Shown in pieces: positions 19,227 to 28,965 of a stretch of DNA of 52,068 nucleotides. The translations under genes were made by a program, and so were the position numbers. How positions within the stretch are numbered: position 1 is the first letter of the stretch; every line of letters starts with the position of its first letter. Source of the DNA: Dyella flagellata (GTDB taxonomy: Bacteria > Pseudomonadota > Gammaproteobacteria > Xanthomonadales > Rhodanobacteraceae); the NCBI RefSeq assembly GCF_030160275.1, contig NZ_BSOA01000007.1, positions 1-52,068 on the forward strand. Direction: 5' to 3'. A model generated the notes under the pieces. The model saw only the letters and a list, made by a program, of their open reading frames with translations. It ran no database searches and had not been told where the DNA came from.

Positions 19227-20228
19227 ATGAGACGTCTACTGCTGGCTCTGGCAGCACTGCTGGCACTGAGTGCGGGCCACGTGCGTGCGCAAGACGTGAA
19301 GTTGCTGAATGTCTCCTACGACCCGACCCGCGAGTATTTCCAGGACGCGGATGCGGCTTTCAAGGCGGACTGGGCCAAACAATCGGGGCGCAATGTAACC
19401 GTCACTACGTCCAATGGCGGCTCCGGCAAGCAGGCGCGCGCCGTGTTGGATGGCTTGCAGGCGGACGTGGTCACCCTGGCATTGGCTTACGACATTGACG
19501 TGTTGGCGGATAAGGGGTTGCTGGCGAAGGACTGGCAGCAACGATTGCCGAACAACAGCTCGCCCTACACCTCCACGGTCGTGTTCCTGGTGCGCAAGGG
19601 CGATCCGAAGCAGATCCACGATTGGCCGGACCTCATCCGCCCCGGCGTGCAAGTCATCACGCCCAACCCCAAGACCTCCGGCGGTGCGCGCTGGAATTTC
19701 CTTGCTGCGTGGGGTTGGGCTTTGCGCCAGCCGGGCGGCAACGCGGACAAGGCGCGCGCCTACGTCACGGCGCTGTACAAGAACGTGCCGGTGCTCGATA
19801 CCGGAGCGCGTGGCGCCACCAATACTTTCGTCCAGCGTGGCATGGGTGACGTGCTGATTGCGTGGGAGAGCGAAGCGCTGATGACGCTCAAGGAATTCGG
19901 CAAGGACAACTACCAGATCGTGGTGCCGTCCTCGACGATTGTGGCGGAACCGCCGGTGGCGGTGGTGGATGCGAACGTGGCCAGGCATGGCACGCAGCAG
20001 GTCGCGCAGGCGTATCTGCAATTCCTGTACAGCCCGCAAGGGCAGGAGATCGCCGCCAGGCATTTCTTCCGTCCACGCCTGGCGTCCGTCGCCAGCAAGT
20101 ACGCAATGCAGTTTCCCGCAGTGAAGACTTTCACCCTCGGCGAGCTGTTTGGTGATTGGCGCAAAGTGCAGGCCAGCTATTTCGCCGACGGCGGCGTGTT
20201 CGACAGCATCCTCGAAGGGGCGCAGTAA
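19227..20228 (+). CDS. sbp: Periplasmic sulfate-binding protein
   Basis: The 333-residue solute-binding protein begins MRRLLLALAALLALSAGHVRA, a clear signal peptide. The mature family start is LLNVSYDPTREYFQD. The sulfate-binding signature GGSGKQARAV and the later PNPKTSGGARWN motif are intact, as in CysP/Sbp proteins. It delivers sulfate or thiosulfate to the CysTWA transporter encoded directly downstream. ATG at 19227 is preceded by AAGGAG; a GTG at 19221 would add only two residues. The upstream frame lacks a signal peptide and is not used. Confidence 0.95.
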   Translation: MRRLLLALAALLALSAGHVRAQDVKLLNVSYDPTREYFQDADAAFKADWAKQSGRNVTVTTSNGGSGKQARAVLDGLQADVVTLALAYDIDVLADKGLLAKDWQQRLPNNSSPYTSTVVFLVRKGDPKQIHDWPDLIRPGVQVITPNPKTSGGARWNFLAAWGWALRQPGGNADKARAYVTALYKNVPVLDTGARGATNTFVQRGMGDVLIAWESEALMTLKEFGKDNYQIVVPSSTIVAEPPVAVVDANVARHGTQQVAQAYLQFLYSPQGQEIAARHFFRPRLASVASKYAMQFPAVKTFTLGELFGDWRKVQASYFADGGVFDSILEGAQ

Positions 20229-20233
20229 CGGTC

Positions 20234-21058
20234 ATGACGCGGCACGTATTGCCAGGGTTTCGCCTCAGCACCGGCTATACGCTGCTGGTCTTGGGCAGCT
20301 GTGTGCTGCTGCCGCTTACTGCCTTGCTATGGACCGCGTGCGAACTCGGGCCCGCCGGTTGGTGGGCGCAGATCGGTACGCGCCGAGTGCTGGCAGCGTT
20401 GAAGTTGAGTTTTGGCGGCGCGCTACTCGCGGCGACCATCGATGCGGTACTGGGCTTGCTGGTGGCATGGGTGTTGGTACGTTATCGCTTCGCGTTCCGG
20501 CGGCAATGTGATGCGCTGGTCGATCTGCCGTTTGCTTTGCCAACTGCCGTGGCTGGTATTGCCCTGACTGCGCTCTATGCGCCCAATGGCTGGCTGGGCA
20601 GCCGCCTGGCGCCGCTGGGCATTGAAGTCGCCTATACGCGCTTGGGCGTGTTGCTGGCGATGGTGTTCGTCGGTTTGCCGTTCGTAGTGCGTACTTTGCA
20701 GCCGGTATTGGAAAGCATGGAGAGCGACCTGGAGGAAGCTGCCTATACGCTGGGAGCTACTTCCTTCCAGCGCTTTTTCCGTGTCTTGCTACCGCTTTTG
20801 CTGCCCACGCTGCTGACGGGCTACGCCCTGGCACTGGCGCGTGCGATCGGCGAATACGGTTCGGTGATCTTCATTGCGGGCAATCGCCTGTTTCGTACCG
20901 AAATCGCGCCGTACCTGATCGTGCAGAAAATCGATTCGCAGTACGACTACCGCGGCGCGGCAGCCTTGGGTGCAGTAATGCTGGCGGCATCGCTGCTGTT
21001 GTTACTGGCTATGGCATGGCTACAGCGCTGGACGCGGCGCTGGGCGGTGGTCCGCTGA
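20234..21058 (+). CDS. cysT: Sulfate ABC transporter permease CysT (CysU)
   Basis: This 274-residue inner-membrane protein has six predicted helices and the cytoplasmic EAA loop (LEEAAYTLGATSFQRFFRVLLP) that contacts the ATPase. DLPFALPTAVAGI is typical of CysT. It starts five bases after sbp and its TGA overlaps the ATG of cysW (ATGATG arrangement at 21056-21060), showing translational coupling. Confidence 0.95.
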   Translation: MTRHVLPGFRLSTGYTLLVLGSCVLLPLTALLWTACELGPAGWWAQIGTRRVLAALKLSFGGALLAATIDAVLGLLVAWVLVRYRFAFRRQCDALVDLPFALPTAVAGIALTALYAPNGWLGSRLAPLGIEVAYTRLGVLLAMVFVGLPFVVRTLQPVLESMESDLEEAAYTLGATSFQRFFRVLLPLLLPTLLTGYALALARAIGEYGSVIFIAGNRLFRTEIAPYLIVQKIDSQYDYRGAAALGAVMLAASLLLLLAMAWLQRWTRRWAVVR

Positions 21059-21915
21059 TGGCTGCTGTCGCTGCCGTGGTGTCCATCGGACGGCCTGCAT
21101 GGCCGACGCGTATTGCACGAGTTGCTCTGGTGCTTGCCGCGTTAACTGTGCTGGGGTGGCTGATGGTGTTGCCGTTGCTGGCGATCTTCGCTGAAGCGCT
21201 GCGTCACGGCCTGGCGTTCTATCTACAGGCGATCCGCGAGCCGGATACGCTTGCCGCGGTGCGGCTGACCTTGACCGTTGCGGCGATAGCCGTTCCTTTG
21301 AATATGGTGTTCGGGGTGGCCGCGGCCTGGTCGATGGCGCATTTCGAGTTTCGCGGCAAGACCTGGCTCGGCGCGTTGATCGATCTGCCGTTTTCAATCT
21401 CGCCGGTGGTCTGCGGCATGGTGTTGATCCTGGTCTATGGCAAGGATGGCTGGCTGGGATCGTGGCTGGAAGCACAAGGCTTGCAGGTGATCTTCGCCAT
21501 GCCGGGTCTGGTGCTGGCGACGGTGTTGGTAACGCTGCCGTATGTTGCGCGTGAGCTGATTCCCTTGATGCAGGCGCAAGGTTCGGACCAGGAAGAAGCG
21601 GCGCTTACGTTGGGCGCCAGCGGCTGGCAGATCTTCTTCCGCGTTACCTTGCCGCGTGTGCGCTGGGCTTTGCTGTATGGCGTCTTGCTGTGCAATGCGC
21701 GAGCGATGGGTGAATTCGGCGCGGTGTATGTGGTTTCGGGGCACCTGCGCGGCCTTACCAATACCTTGCCGCTGCAGGTGGACCAGTTGAGCCAGGAGAA
21801 TTTTTCCGCCGCCTTCGCGGTGGCTTCATTGTTGGCCCTGCTTACTGTCTTGACGCTGGGCATCAAGCGTTTGGTGGAGTGGCGCCATGGTGGCGAACTG
21901 CGCGCCAACACCTAA
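21058..21915 (+). CDS. cysW: Sulfate ABC transporter permease CysW
   Basis: This 285-residue permease pairs with CysT. The EAA loop reads [38 protein letters not shown] and the C-terminal [15 protein letters not shown] are characteristic of CysW. ATG at 21058 overlaps the cysT stop and is preferred to the in-frame ATG at 21016, which lies inside cysT. Confidence 0.95.
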   Translation: MAAVAAVVSIGRPAWPTRIARVALVLAALTVLGWLMVLPLLAIFAEALRHGLAFYLQAIREPDTLAAVRLTLTVAAIAVPLNMVFGVAAAWSMAHFEFRGKTWLGALIDLPFSISPVVCGMVLILVYGKDGWLGSWLEAQGLQVIFAMPGLVLATVLVTLPYVARELIPLMQAQGSDQEEAALTLGASGWQIFFRVTLPRVRWALLYGVLLCNARAMGEFGAVYVVSGHLRGLTNTLPLQVDQLSQENFSAAFAVASLLALLTVLTLGIKRLVEWRHGGELRANT

Positions 21916-21928
21916 GGATTACCGCAAC

Positions 21929-23074
21929 ATGGGCATCGAGATTTCCCGCTTGCGTCGCCAGTTCGGCACTTTCGTTGCCCTGGACGACGTCAGCCTGAGT
22001 ATCGGCGATGGTGAATTCGTCGCCGTGCTCGGACCTTCCGGATCGGGAAAGACCAGCCTGCTGCGCATTTTGGCGGGTTTGGATCAGCCGGATTCGGGCA
22101 GCGTGTTCCGTGACGGGCAGAATTTGCTCGCACTGGACGCGAGGCGCCGCGGCGTAGGCTTGGTGTTCCAGCACTATGCCTTGTTTCCGCATATGACGGT
22201 CGCCCAGAACGTGGCATTCGGCCTGCGTGTTCGCCCGTGGCGCCTGCGCCCCAAGGCGCAAATGATCAAGACGGCGGTCGAGGAGCTGCTGTGCAAGGTG
22301 GAGCTGGAAGGCTTGGCGGGTCGCTACCCTTCGCAGCTGTCCGGCGGCCAGCGCCAAAGGGTGGCATTGGCACGCGCGCTGGCGATCGAACCACGTTTGT
22401 TGTTGCTGGACGAACCGTTCGGCGCGCTCGATGCGCAAGTACGGGTGACCTTGCGCGGCTGGTTGCGCGAATTCCACCGTTCGCTCGGCATCACCAGCTT
22501 GTTCGTTACGCACGACCAGGACGAGGCGTTGGAAATGGCCGACCGCGTGGTGGTGATGAACCGCGGCCGCATCGAGCAGGTGGGTACGCCGGAGCAGGTC
22601 TATCGCCAGCCCGCCACGCCTTTCGTTTCGCGCTTCATTGCGCGCGGCCAGTCGTTGCCGGGCGAGGTACGAGGCCAGCACCTGCATTTGTTTGGCCACG
22701 CGTGGCGCATCGAGAATCCCGCCGTGGTCGATGCGCATGAGGTCGCGGTCCACGTGCGCCCCGAGGATATCGTGCCGGCCGTGACACCGGGCGATGGCCT
22801 CAAGGCGCAACTACTTAGCCTCCGTCACGTAGCCGGTAGCGTGCGTGCGAGCTTGCGCGTAGAGAACTGGGATCAGCCACTTGAGGCGCATTGGAGCGAG
22901 CGCGACTGGGCTCGCTACAGCGGCGCAACAGACGATGGACTTGGCATCCATCTGCAGGCCGTAACCGTATTTGCAGCTGACCGGGAGGGCCGTGTGCACA
23001 TGCGGTCTACTGTGCATCCTCCCAGCGCGAGTGCTCCGGTGGCGGTAGGCCCTTGGCGGCGGATCGAGGCGTGA
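21929..23074 (+). CDS. cysA: Sulfate ABC transporter ATP-binding protein CysA
   Basis: The 381-residue ATPase starts [21 protein letters not shown]. It has Walker [10 protein letters not shown], the signature [15 protein letters not shown] and Walker [19 protein letters not shown]-terminal regulatory TOBE-like region follows ([11 protein letters not shown] onward) and is somewhat longer than usual. TAAGGA at 21913-21918 is the ribosome-binding site and contains the cysW stop. It powers sulfate import through CysTW. Confidence 0.95.
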   Translation: MGIEISRLRRQFGTFVALDDVSLSIGDGEFVAVLGPSGSGKTSLLRILAGLDQPDSGSVFRDGQNLLALDARRRGVGLVFQHYALFPHMTVAQNVAFGLRVRPWRLRPKAQMIKTAVEELLCKVELEGLAGRYPSQLSGGQRQRVALARALAIEPRLLLLDEPFGALDAQVRVTLRGWLREFHRSLGITSLFVTHDQDEALEMADRVVVMNRGRIEQVGTPEQVYRQPATPFVSRFIARGQSLPGEVRGQHLHLFGHAWRIENPAVVDAHEVAVHVRPEDIVPAVTPGDGLKAQLLSLRHVAGSVRASLRVENWDQPLEAHWSERDWARYSGATDDGLGIHLQAVTVFAADREGRVHMRSTVHPPSASAPVAVGPWRRIEA

Positions 23075-23199
23075 GCGAGCAGCATTGTGTTCTGCGATTT
23101 GTCTCAATTTGTTACCGATGGCCGCGCCATGTCCGCGCGTTGTGAGGAGAAGAAACTCATATGGCGTGCAACGAGATGCGGCGAGGAGATGGCGAAGCT

Positions 23200-23205
23200 T
23201 ATAAT
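23200..23205 (+). promoter_or_regulatory. Candidate -10 box of ynfA
   Basis: A perfect TATAAT lies 28 bases before the ynfA start, centred in a small palindrome (GCGAAG...CTTCGC, 23193-23212). The matching -35 region is poor. Position and sequence suggest a promoter; no more can be said. Confidence 0.4.
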
Positions 23206-23233
23206 CTTCGCTTTCGATGACGCAGCCGTAAAC

Positions 23234-23566
23234 ATGATGGATCTATTAAGGCAGCTTGCGCTGTTTATCGTGACAGCTCTTGCCGAAATTGTCGGTTGCT
23301 ATCTGCCGTGGCTGGTATTGAAGCAAGCAAAGACCGGATGGCTGCTCTTGCCCGCAGCCCTGTCGCTGGGCCTGTTTGCATGGCTATTGACCATGCATCC
23401 AGCCGCCGCAGGCCGTACTTATGCCGCCTACGGTGGTATCTATATCGCGGTAGCGCTCATTTGGTTGCGATTTGTCGATGGCGTCAGGCTGACCGGCTGG
23501 GATATCGGCGGCGCCTGCGTGGCCTTGCTTGGAATGGCCATCATCGTGGCTCAGCCACAGTCCTAG
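23234..23566 (+). CDS. ynfA: YnfA/UPF0060 family small membrane protein
   Basis: The 110-residue product has four hydrophobic helices and the family motifs [34 protein letters not shown] and [16 protein letters not shown]. It belongs to the UPF0060/YnfA family of small transporters, related in fold to SMR/EamA pumps. The longer upstream frame gives 49 extra residues unlike any relative, so the ATG pair at 23234/23237 is chosen, although no clear ribosome-binding site precedes it. Its TAG stop lies three bases before a GTAG REP head. Confidence 0.9.
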   Translation: MMDLLRQLALFIVTALAEIVGCYLPWLVLKQAKTGWLLLPAALSLGLFAWLLTMHPAAAGRTYAAYGGIYIAVALIWLRFVDGVRLTGWDIGGACVALLGMAIIVAQPQS

Positions 23567-23569
23567 TCG

Positions 23570-23864
23570 GTAGGCTGGGATGGCAATCCCAGCATCGCAA
23601 TAGGCATGCATGGCAATGCTGGGGTTTTCACCCTGAGGTATCCCCACGTTTTTGCTTTACCTGCATACGTGCCCCAAATGCCGTCATTCCCGCGAAAGCG
23701 GGAATCCATTTTCAGGATGCATCAGAGCAAGATGGATTCCCGCTTTCGCGGGGATGACGGCCCGTTTCTTTGGATGTTAGCGGGCTAAAACGCAGCTGCG
23801 TGATTTTTACGGGATCCAAGAGCAAAAAACGTGGGGATATCTCAGGGTTTTCACCCCAGCCTAC
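23570..23864. repeat. GTAG-headed REP pair, second unit split by an inserted element
   Basis: Unit one starts GTAGGCTGGGATGGCAATCC at 23570. Unit two would read GCTGGGGTTTTCACCC then CAGCCTAC if joined, but is split at its centre by the 211-bp element. GGGTTTTCACCC occurs on both sides (23622-23633 and 23845-23856). The rejoined unit is a good palindrome ending CTAC at 23864. Confidence 0.82.
23634..23844 (-). mobile_element. 211-bp non-autonomous inverted-repeat element, copy B
   Basis: Reverse-oriented copy of the element at 4707-4917, exactly the same length and nearly identical throughout, including both ATTCCC-N8-GGGAAT motifs. Differences are scattered substitutions, for example TGAGATATCC for TGAGGTATCC at one end. 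The flanking duplicated loop differs from that of copy A, so the duplication was made at the target and does not belong to the element. No reading frame of its own. Confidence 0.8.
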
Positions 23865-23922
23865 GATGGCTATCCCTGCCGCAACCTTGAATACGTGAGA
23901 GGGAATCCGGTCATGCGCGGAT

Positions 23923-24519
23923 TCATAGCATCTGGTTCACCAGTGCCGGAAGGACGGCATTGGCGGCTCGAAAATTCAAACCAATTCGCAATCGTTGCCC
24001 TGGATTGATCTCGTCAGTTCCCTCGACGTTCCCCTCCATTTGTGGCGATATTGCGCGTATCTGATTCGCTTGCGGTAATGGATGTTGCTCGTTACGCCCC
24101 CACACTCCTTGCAACCGAATTTGATAGGTTCCTTGCTGGGGCTCCAGCAGACGGAAATCGAGTCTCAGGCGCGCGGGGATGGGTACGCTTGGTGCGCCAG
24201 GCAGCCTGTTCACGGCGAAATAGCTGCCGAGAAACCGGATGGAAAAGTCTTGTCCGGGAGCGACATCCCCCAAATCCAGAAGCGGTGTAGTGAATTGATG
24301 GTGGTCATCGATGGAGATGGGGGCGGGTAAGGGGCGTGTATGGCCTTCGCTATCGATATATCTGTCAATGACCATCACCGGCTGTGTGTCAAAGAATGCT
24401 TCCATTAGAGTCGCGGAAAAGGCGAACTTCGCACTGATATTCACAGCGTTGGCGTTTGCCGAGGCGAACAGGATAGGAGAAACCATCACCAAGGCTTGCA
24501 GCTTTGTCTTTCTTATCAT
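23923..24519 (-). CDS. Secreted protein of unknown function
   Basis: I do not recognise the family. The 198-residue product starts MIRKTKLQALVMVSPILFAS and has a signal peptide ending near SANANA. The mature part is rich in beta-type alternation, with proline-rich turns and no cysteines. Three ATGs stand in a row; the third (24519) is chosen because GGAG lies six bases before it. Sequences such as LDLGDVAPGQDFSIRFLGSYF suggest a beta-sandwich, but this is a guess. It is divergent from glnE. Confidence 0.65.
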   Translation of the reverse strand: MIRKTKLQALVMVSPILFASANANAVNISAKFAFSATLMEAFFDTQPVMVIDRYIDSEGHTRPLPAPISIDDHHQFTTPLLDLGDVAPGQDFSIRFLGSYFAVNRLPGAPSVPIPARLRLDFRLLEPQQGTYQIRLQGVWGRNEQHPLPQANQIRAISPQMEGNVEGTDEINPGQRLRIGLNFRAANAVLPALVNQML

Positions 24520-24738
24520 CATCATCTCCACCAGAATCAAGACCAAGCAAATTAGGGCAGGCATGTTTTACCCATGTTTCGCCGCCGGCTGGGATTGTTT
24601 CCATTGCTTGCAGTCAGGGCGCCGATAAAGACAACCGGAGCCTGTTCCCGGCACGATTGAGGCTACGTAAGCCCTGATCTTGCTCCTGCCACCTTGGAAG
24701 ATTCTGCTGCGAGGGTGATAAGGCTTCATAATGGGCGC

Positions 24739-27591
24739 ATGGCCACCATTCCCGTACCCGCCGAATCGCCCGCACTGCGTGCCCTGATCGATGACCGCTA
24801 TGCTCAGCTCGTAGCCCGTTGCCGTGCGGCAGGCGTGCCTCTGCACGACGATGCGGGCGTGGCCGAACGCATCCGTCGCACCTTGTTGAGCAGCGACTTC
24901 GCCTTCGAGACCTGGCGTAGCCAGCCTCAGCTGTTGGCGCCACAAGGCCTGGAGCGGCTGCGCTCCAGTGCCGACGCTGCGGCCCGTATCGAAGCACTGA
25001 AGCTGGATGCCGATGAAGCAGCCTGTATGTCTGGGTTGCGGCGGTTCCGGCACGCCGAAGCCTTGCGGCTGGTGTTCCGCGACGTCAATGGGCTGGACGA
25101 TTTGCCGGAGACGCTATCCGCTACCAGCGTGTTGTACGAGGCTTTGCTCGGCGCCGCGCTGGACTGGTCGGAGCGTTCGCTGGCGGTGCGTTACGGTCAT
25201 GCGCGCGGCGAAGACGGAAGCCTGCAGCGGCTGGTGGTGGTCGGTTTTGGCAAGTTGGGCGGCAGCGAGCTGAATTTTTCATCCGATATCGACCTGGTGC
25301 TGGCCTACCCGCAGGGTGGTGAGAGCGACGGTGCGCGCGTGCTGGACAATAGCGAGTACTTCGTGCGCCTTGGACGCCAGCTGGTGCGCCTGCTGCACGA
25401 ACCGACCAACGACGGCATCTGCGCACGCGTAGATTTGCGCCTGCGCCCATTTGGCAACTCTGGCCGGCTTGCCTTGCCGTTCAGTGCCATGGAGCAGTAC
25501 TACCAGCGCGAAGGCCGGGACTGGGAACGCTACGCATGGATCAAGGCGCGCGCAGTAGCTGGTGACCGTAACGGGGGCAAGGAGTTGCAGGAAATACTGC
25601 GGCCGTTCGTGTACCGCAAGTATCTGGACTACACCGCTTTCGCGGGCCTGCGCGAGATGAAGGCCTTGATTGATGCCGAAGTGGCGCGCAAGGACCTGGC
25701 CGACAACCTCAAGCTGGGTCCGGGTGGCATTCGCGAGATCGAGTTCATCGTGCAGCTGGTGCAGCTGATTCGCGGCGGCCGTGAGCCGAGTTTGCGGGTG
25801 CGGGGCCTGCTGCCGGCGCTTACCGCGTGCGAGGCGCGGGGGCATATTCCGGCGACCGGTGCCAAAGCCTTGCGCCAGGCCTATGTGTTTTTGCGGCGCT
25901 TGGAGAATCGCGTACAGATGATGCGCGACGCGCAGACACACGATCTACCGGAAGACGAGCTGACCCGCGAGCGCCTGGCGCTGGGGCTGGACTATCCAGC
26001 CTGGGAGCCGCTGGCCGAGGAGTTGGCGAAACACCGCGACATCGTCGCCAACGAATTCGAAGCCATGCTGATGCCCGAAGGCGGCGCTAAAGCCAGTGTG
26101 CCGGCGGCGGATGCGATCCTGTGGCAGCGGGCCTGCGATGAGTCGCTGGACACGGGCGTGATGGAGGCTTCCGGCTTCGTACCGGGCGCCGAGGCGGCCG
26201 AGGCTTTGTTGAAGTTGCCGCAAGCCTCGCAACTGCGCGCCATGTCGGCGCGCGCACGCGAACAACTGGATCACTTGATGCCGCAATTGTTGGCGGCCGC
26301 CCGCGAAACGGCGGCGCCGGTGCCGTGCCTGCTGCGTTTATGTCGCTTGGTACAGACAGTCGCGCGGCGTCCTTCCTATCTTGCCTTGCTGGAAGAGCAG
26401 CCGTCGGCACGCAAGCGCCTGGCCCAGTTGTTTGCCGGTAGCGCTTTTCTGGCCGAGCGAGTGATTGCGCAACCCTTGCTGCTCGACGACGTACTGGACC
26501 CACGCATCGACCAGCTGCCATTCAAGCGCGCCGACATCAGTGCGGAGATTGCGCATGTGCTCACGACCCTGGACGAACGCGAAGCGGAAGCGGAACTGGA
26601 GCGCATCAATGAGTTCAAGTCGAGCATTGCGTTTCGCCTGGGGCTGGCTTTCAACGATGGACGGGCCGATGCGGTGGCGACGGCACGCAGGCTTGCTGCG
26701 TTGGCGGAATCCGTGGTCAACGCCGTCGCCGCGCTTGCCGAGCGCGAAGTGATAGCCGCGCATGGGCGTTTGCCGGGTGTCGGTTCGGGCTTTTCCGTCC
26801 TTGGCTACGGCAGCCTAGGCGGGGAGGAGCTGGGCTTTGCCTCGGATCTGGACCTGGTGTTCGTGTTCGACGGCCAGCGCGCGCAGGCCTTGAGCGATGG
26901 TCCGCGTCCGCTGGAGGGTTCGCGTTGGTATCAGCGGCTGACCCAGCGCGTGATGAACTGGCTGACGGTGCTCACGCGTGCGGGGCGCCTATACGAAGTG
27001 GATACGCGCTTGCGGCCGGATGGTTCCAAAGGCCTGCTGGTCGGCAGCTTGGAGGCTTTCGTCGCCTATCAGGAAAGCCGCGCATGGACGTGGGAGCATC
27101 AGGCGTTGCTGCGCGCTCGCCCGGTGGCCGGCGATGCGGCCTTGAACGCGGAGCTGGCTGAAGTACGGCGTCGCACGCTTGCTGTGCCGCGCGACCGTGC
27201 GGCCGTACTGGCGGAGGTCAGCAAGATGCGGCAACGTTGGCGGGCGGAACGAGATCGTTCGGATGCCGGGCAGGTCGACCTGAAGCAGGGGCGTGGTGCC
27301 TTGCTCGATATCGAATTCGCCCTGCAAGGACTGGTGCTGGCACACGCCTCGCAGTCCTCCCAACTGCTGTCCACCACAGCCAATGCCGGACTGATCGAAG
27401 TCTGCCGTGACGCAGGGCTTCTGGATGTCGCGCAGGCCAATTGCCTCACCCGTGCGCACGCGCAGCTATTGCGTGGCGCCTTGCTCTGCACGCTGGATTT
27501 GCGTTCGCGCACCGCGCCGAGGGATGCGGCCCTGGAGGAGTTGTGCAGTGAGGTGCATGTTGTAACGAGTGCGCTTGGATTTGAATTTTAA
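24739..27591 (+). CDS. glnE: Glutamine synthetase adenylyltransferase/adenylyl-removing enzyme GlnE
   Basis: The 950-residue enzyme is full length for the family. It contains two nucleotidyltransferase domains: VGFGKLGGSELNFSSDIDL near residue 170 (adenylyl-removing half) and LGYGSLGGEELGFASDLDL near 688 (adenylylating half), each with the G-S/G-G...D-x-D metal motif and a following helical regulatory domain. It switches glutamine synthetase on and off in response to PII and glutamine. ATG at 24739 gives the usual N-terminal length; the extra upstream frame is not conserved. No ammonium or PII genes are nearby. Confidence 0.97.
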   Translation: MATIPVPAESPALRALIDDRYAQLVARCRAAGVPLHDDAGVAERIRRTLLSSDFAFETWRSQPQLLAPQGLERLRSSADAAARIEALKLDADEAACMSGLRRFRHAEALRLVFRDVNGLDDLPETLSATSVLYEALLGAALDWSERSLAVRYGHARGEDGSLQRLVVVGFGKLGGSELNFSSDIDLVLAYPQGGESDGARVLDNSEYFVRLGRQLVRLLHEPTNDGICARVDLRLRPFGNSGRLALPFSAMEQYYQREGRDWERYAWIKARAVAGDRNGGKELQEILRPFVYRKYLDYTAFAGLREMKALIDAEVARKDLADNLKLGPGGIREIEFIVQLVQLIRGGREPSLRVRGLLPALTACEARGHIPATGAKALRQAYVFLRRLENRVQMMRDAQTHDLPEDELTRERLALGLDYPAWEPLAEELAKHRDIVANEFEAMLMPEGGAKASVPAADAILWQRACDESLDTGVMEASGFVPGAEAAEALLKLPQASQLRAMSARAREQLDHLMPQLLAAARETAAPVPCLLRLCRLVQTVARRPSYLALLEEQPSARKRLAQLFAGSAFLAERVIAQPLLLDDVLDPRIDQLPFKRADISAEIAHVLTTLDEREAEAELERINEFKSSIAFRLGLAFNDGRADAVATARRLAALAESVVNAVAALAEREVIAAHGRLPGVGSGFSVLGYGSLGGEELGFASDLDLVFVFDGQRAQALSDGPRPLEGSRWYQRLTQRVMNWLTVLTRAGRLYEVDTRLRPDGSKGLLVGSLEAFVAYQESRAWTWEHQALLRARPVAGDAALNAELAEVRRRTLAVPRDRAAVLAEVSKMRQRWRAERDRSDAGQVDLKQGRGALLDIEFALQGLVLAHASQSSQLLSTTANAGLIEVCRDAGLLDVAQANCLTRAHAQLLRGALLCTLDLRSRTAPRDAALEELCSEVHVVTSALGFEF

Positions 27592-27603
27592 GCGCGCTTC
27601 ACC

Positions 27604-28014
27604 CTAGCGCTTGGTTCTCATGTCGATCCGCCCAGACAGCGTTCTTGCTACCTGCATCAAGCCTTCGACGAGATCGCCGAAGGTGGATTCCGGAATGGCC
27701 AGCGTGGCTACTTCCTCGCGCTGTAGATGAATTTTCAGTTCGGCATTGCCGCGCTCAAGTCGAAGATGGCCGTCTCCCTCGTATTGCGCGGGTACCTCTT
27801 CGCTGAGAATGCGCTGGCTCTCCCGGAAAAAATGCAGATGCACGAAGCCATCGTCGGTGGGCCCGGTCACGATGATCCCGCTGGCGACTGCGGAAAGGTA
27901 CTGGCTGTTGCGCACATGCAGCAGCGTGTACGTGTCTCCGTTCTGCAACGCGAGCTTGTCTGGCGATATCAAAAAACGTTCCCCCTTGAATGGCATGGCA
28001 GCAGCGCACGCCAT
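27604..28014 (-). CDS. Hypothetical protein
   Basis: This 136-residue soluble protein (130 if the ATG at 27996, MPFKGERFLIS, is used) is unknown to me. It has an alternating beta pattern in the middle (SGIIVTGPTDDGFVHLHFFR) and a C-terminal helix (STFGDLVEGLMQVARTL). This loosely recalls small DUF3467-type proteins; the match is weak. Neither start has a good ribosome-binding site. It lies convergent to glnE with a 12-base gap and downstream of the response regulator on the same strand. Confidence 0.6.
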   Translation of the reverse strand: MACAAAMPFKGERFLISPDKLALQNGDTYTLLHVRNSQYLSAVASGIIVTGPTDDGFVHLHFFRESQRILSEEVPAQYEGDGHLRLERGNAELKIHLQREEVATLAIPESTFGDLVEGLMQVARTLSGRIDMRTKR

Positions 28015-28119
28015 TCAGGATGGGGTATTTCATTTCTGCGCATAAGTGGATTCTTTTCAATTCCCATTCCACTGCAGTACGGTGGCCGCCGTGGAATGGA
28101 AACGCCTCAGCGCGTCTTG

Positions 28120-28761
28120 CTAAGCCAAACGGCAATCCCATTGGCGGCAGTAATCCAGCAGTTGCTGGTCGGTGTTCAAACCCAGTTTGGCCTGTGCGTT
28201 GTGCTTGTGACGGCTGACCGTTACAGGGCTGCGATGCAGGTGTGCGGCGATTTGCTTGGTTGCGAGGCCCTGGTGGGCAAATAGGCGCAGCACTTCCATT
28301 TCAGCCTGCGTCAAAGGCGGGTGTGCTCGTTGTGAGGTGGTGTGAGCGGATAGCAGCACGCCAAGTTCTTCGCCAACATAGGTGCGGCCCTTGCTTACGG
28401 CGAGCAAAGCCCGTGCAAGCTCCGCACGATCGTGGGCTTTGTGGACGAGTCCGCATGCGCCTCCCTGCAAGGCAGCGCGTAACAGGCCAGGGTGACGCAA
28501 GGCGGTGAAGACAATCACCGGAGTGCCTGGATAAACACGGGCGAGGCGTCGAATCAGCGCCAAGCCGTCGCGCCCTCGCACATCGGGCATGCAGAAATCG
28601 GTCACGATGACATCGCAAGGGGTGGTGGACAGTAGTTTTAGAAGTTGCGAAGGCGAAGCCGCTTCGGCGACTACCTCGGCGACCCCCGAGGAATGCAACA
28701 TATGCTGCAGGATGAACCTGATAATGGGGTGATCATCCGCCAGGATGACTTTCTGTTTCAT
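28120..28761 (-). CDS. LuxR/NarL-type response regulator
   Basis: The 213-residue protein has an N-terminal receiver domain with the acidic pair DD (residues 9-10), the phosphorylatable Asp in VIVTDFCMPDVRG and the conserved Lys in VHKAHD. A C-terminal LuxR helix-turn-helix follows (LTQAEMEVLRLFAHQGLATK, then HRSPVTVSRHKHNAQAKLGL). Such proteins control pili, capsule or nitrate genes. No histidine kinase is adjacent, so it is an orphan. ATG at 28761 follows GGGAG. A link to the fimbrial operon 6 kb away is possible but only a guess. Confidence 0.92.
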   Translation of the reverse strand: MKQKVILADDHPIIRFILQHMLHSSGVAEVVAEAASPSQLLKLLSTTPCDVIVTDFCMPDVRGRDGLALIRRLARVYPGTPVIVFTALRHPGLLRAALQGGACGLVHKAHDRAELARALLAVSKGRTYVGEELGVLLSAHTTSQRAHPPLTQAEMEVLRLFAHQGLATKQIAAHLHRSPVTVSRHKHNAQAKLGLNTDQQLLDYCRQWDCRLA

Positions 28762-28965
28762 GCATGCGCTCCCTTGGAATGAGAAGTACGGCGGCGCGAG
28801 CACGTCCCTCCGAGGCACTTCTTACAAATCACACTAAAATGGCCTCCTGCTGCCCAGCAGAATTTTCCCCGCAAAGCTGTAGGCGAAAGCCGGGGCGACG
28901 ATGCTTGAGGTGCTGCCAATACGTTTTGCTCCTCAGTTGCCTGGATGATTTTTTATGTGGACTTC

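Noticed and set aside
23160..23233. Longer start for YnfA
   Set aside because: The extra residues are not found in the family; the ATG at 23160 is out of frame, and the ATG after GAGGAG near 23190 is too close to that sequence to use it.
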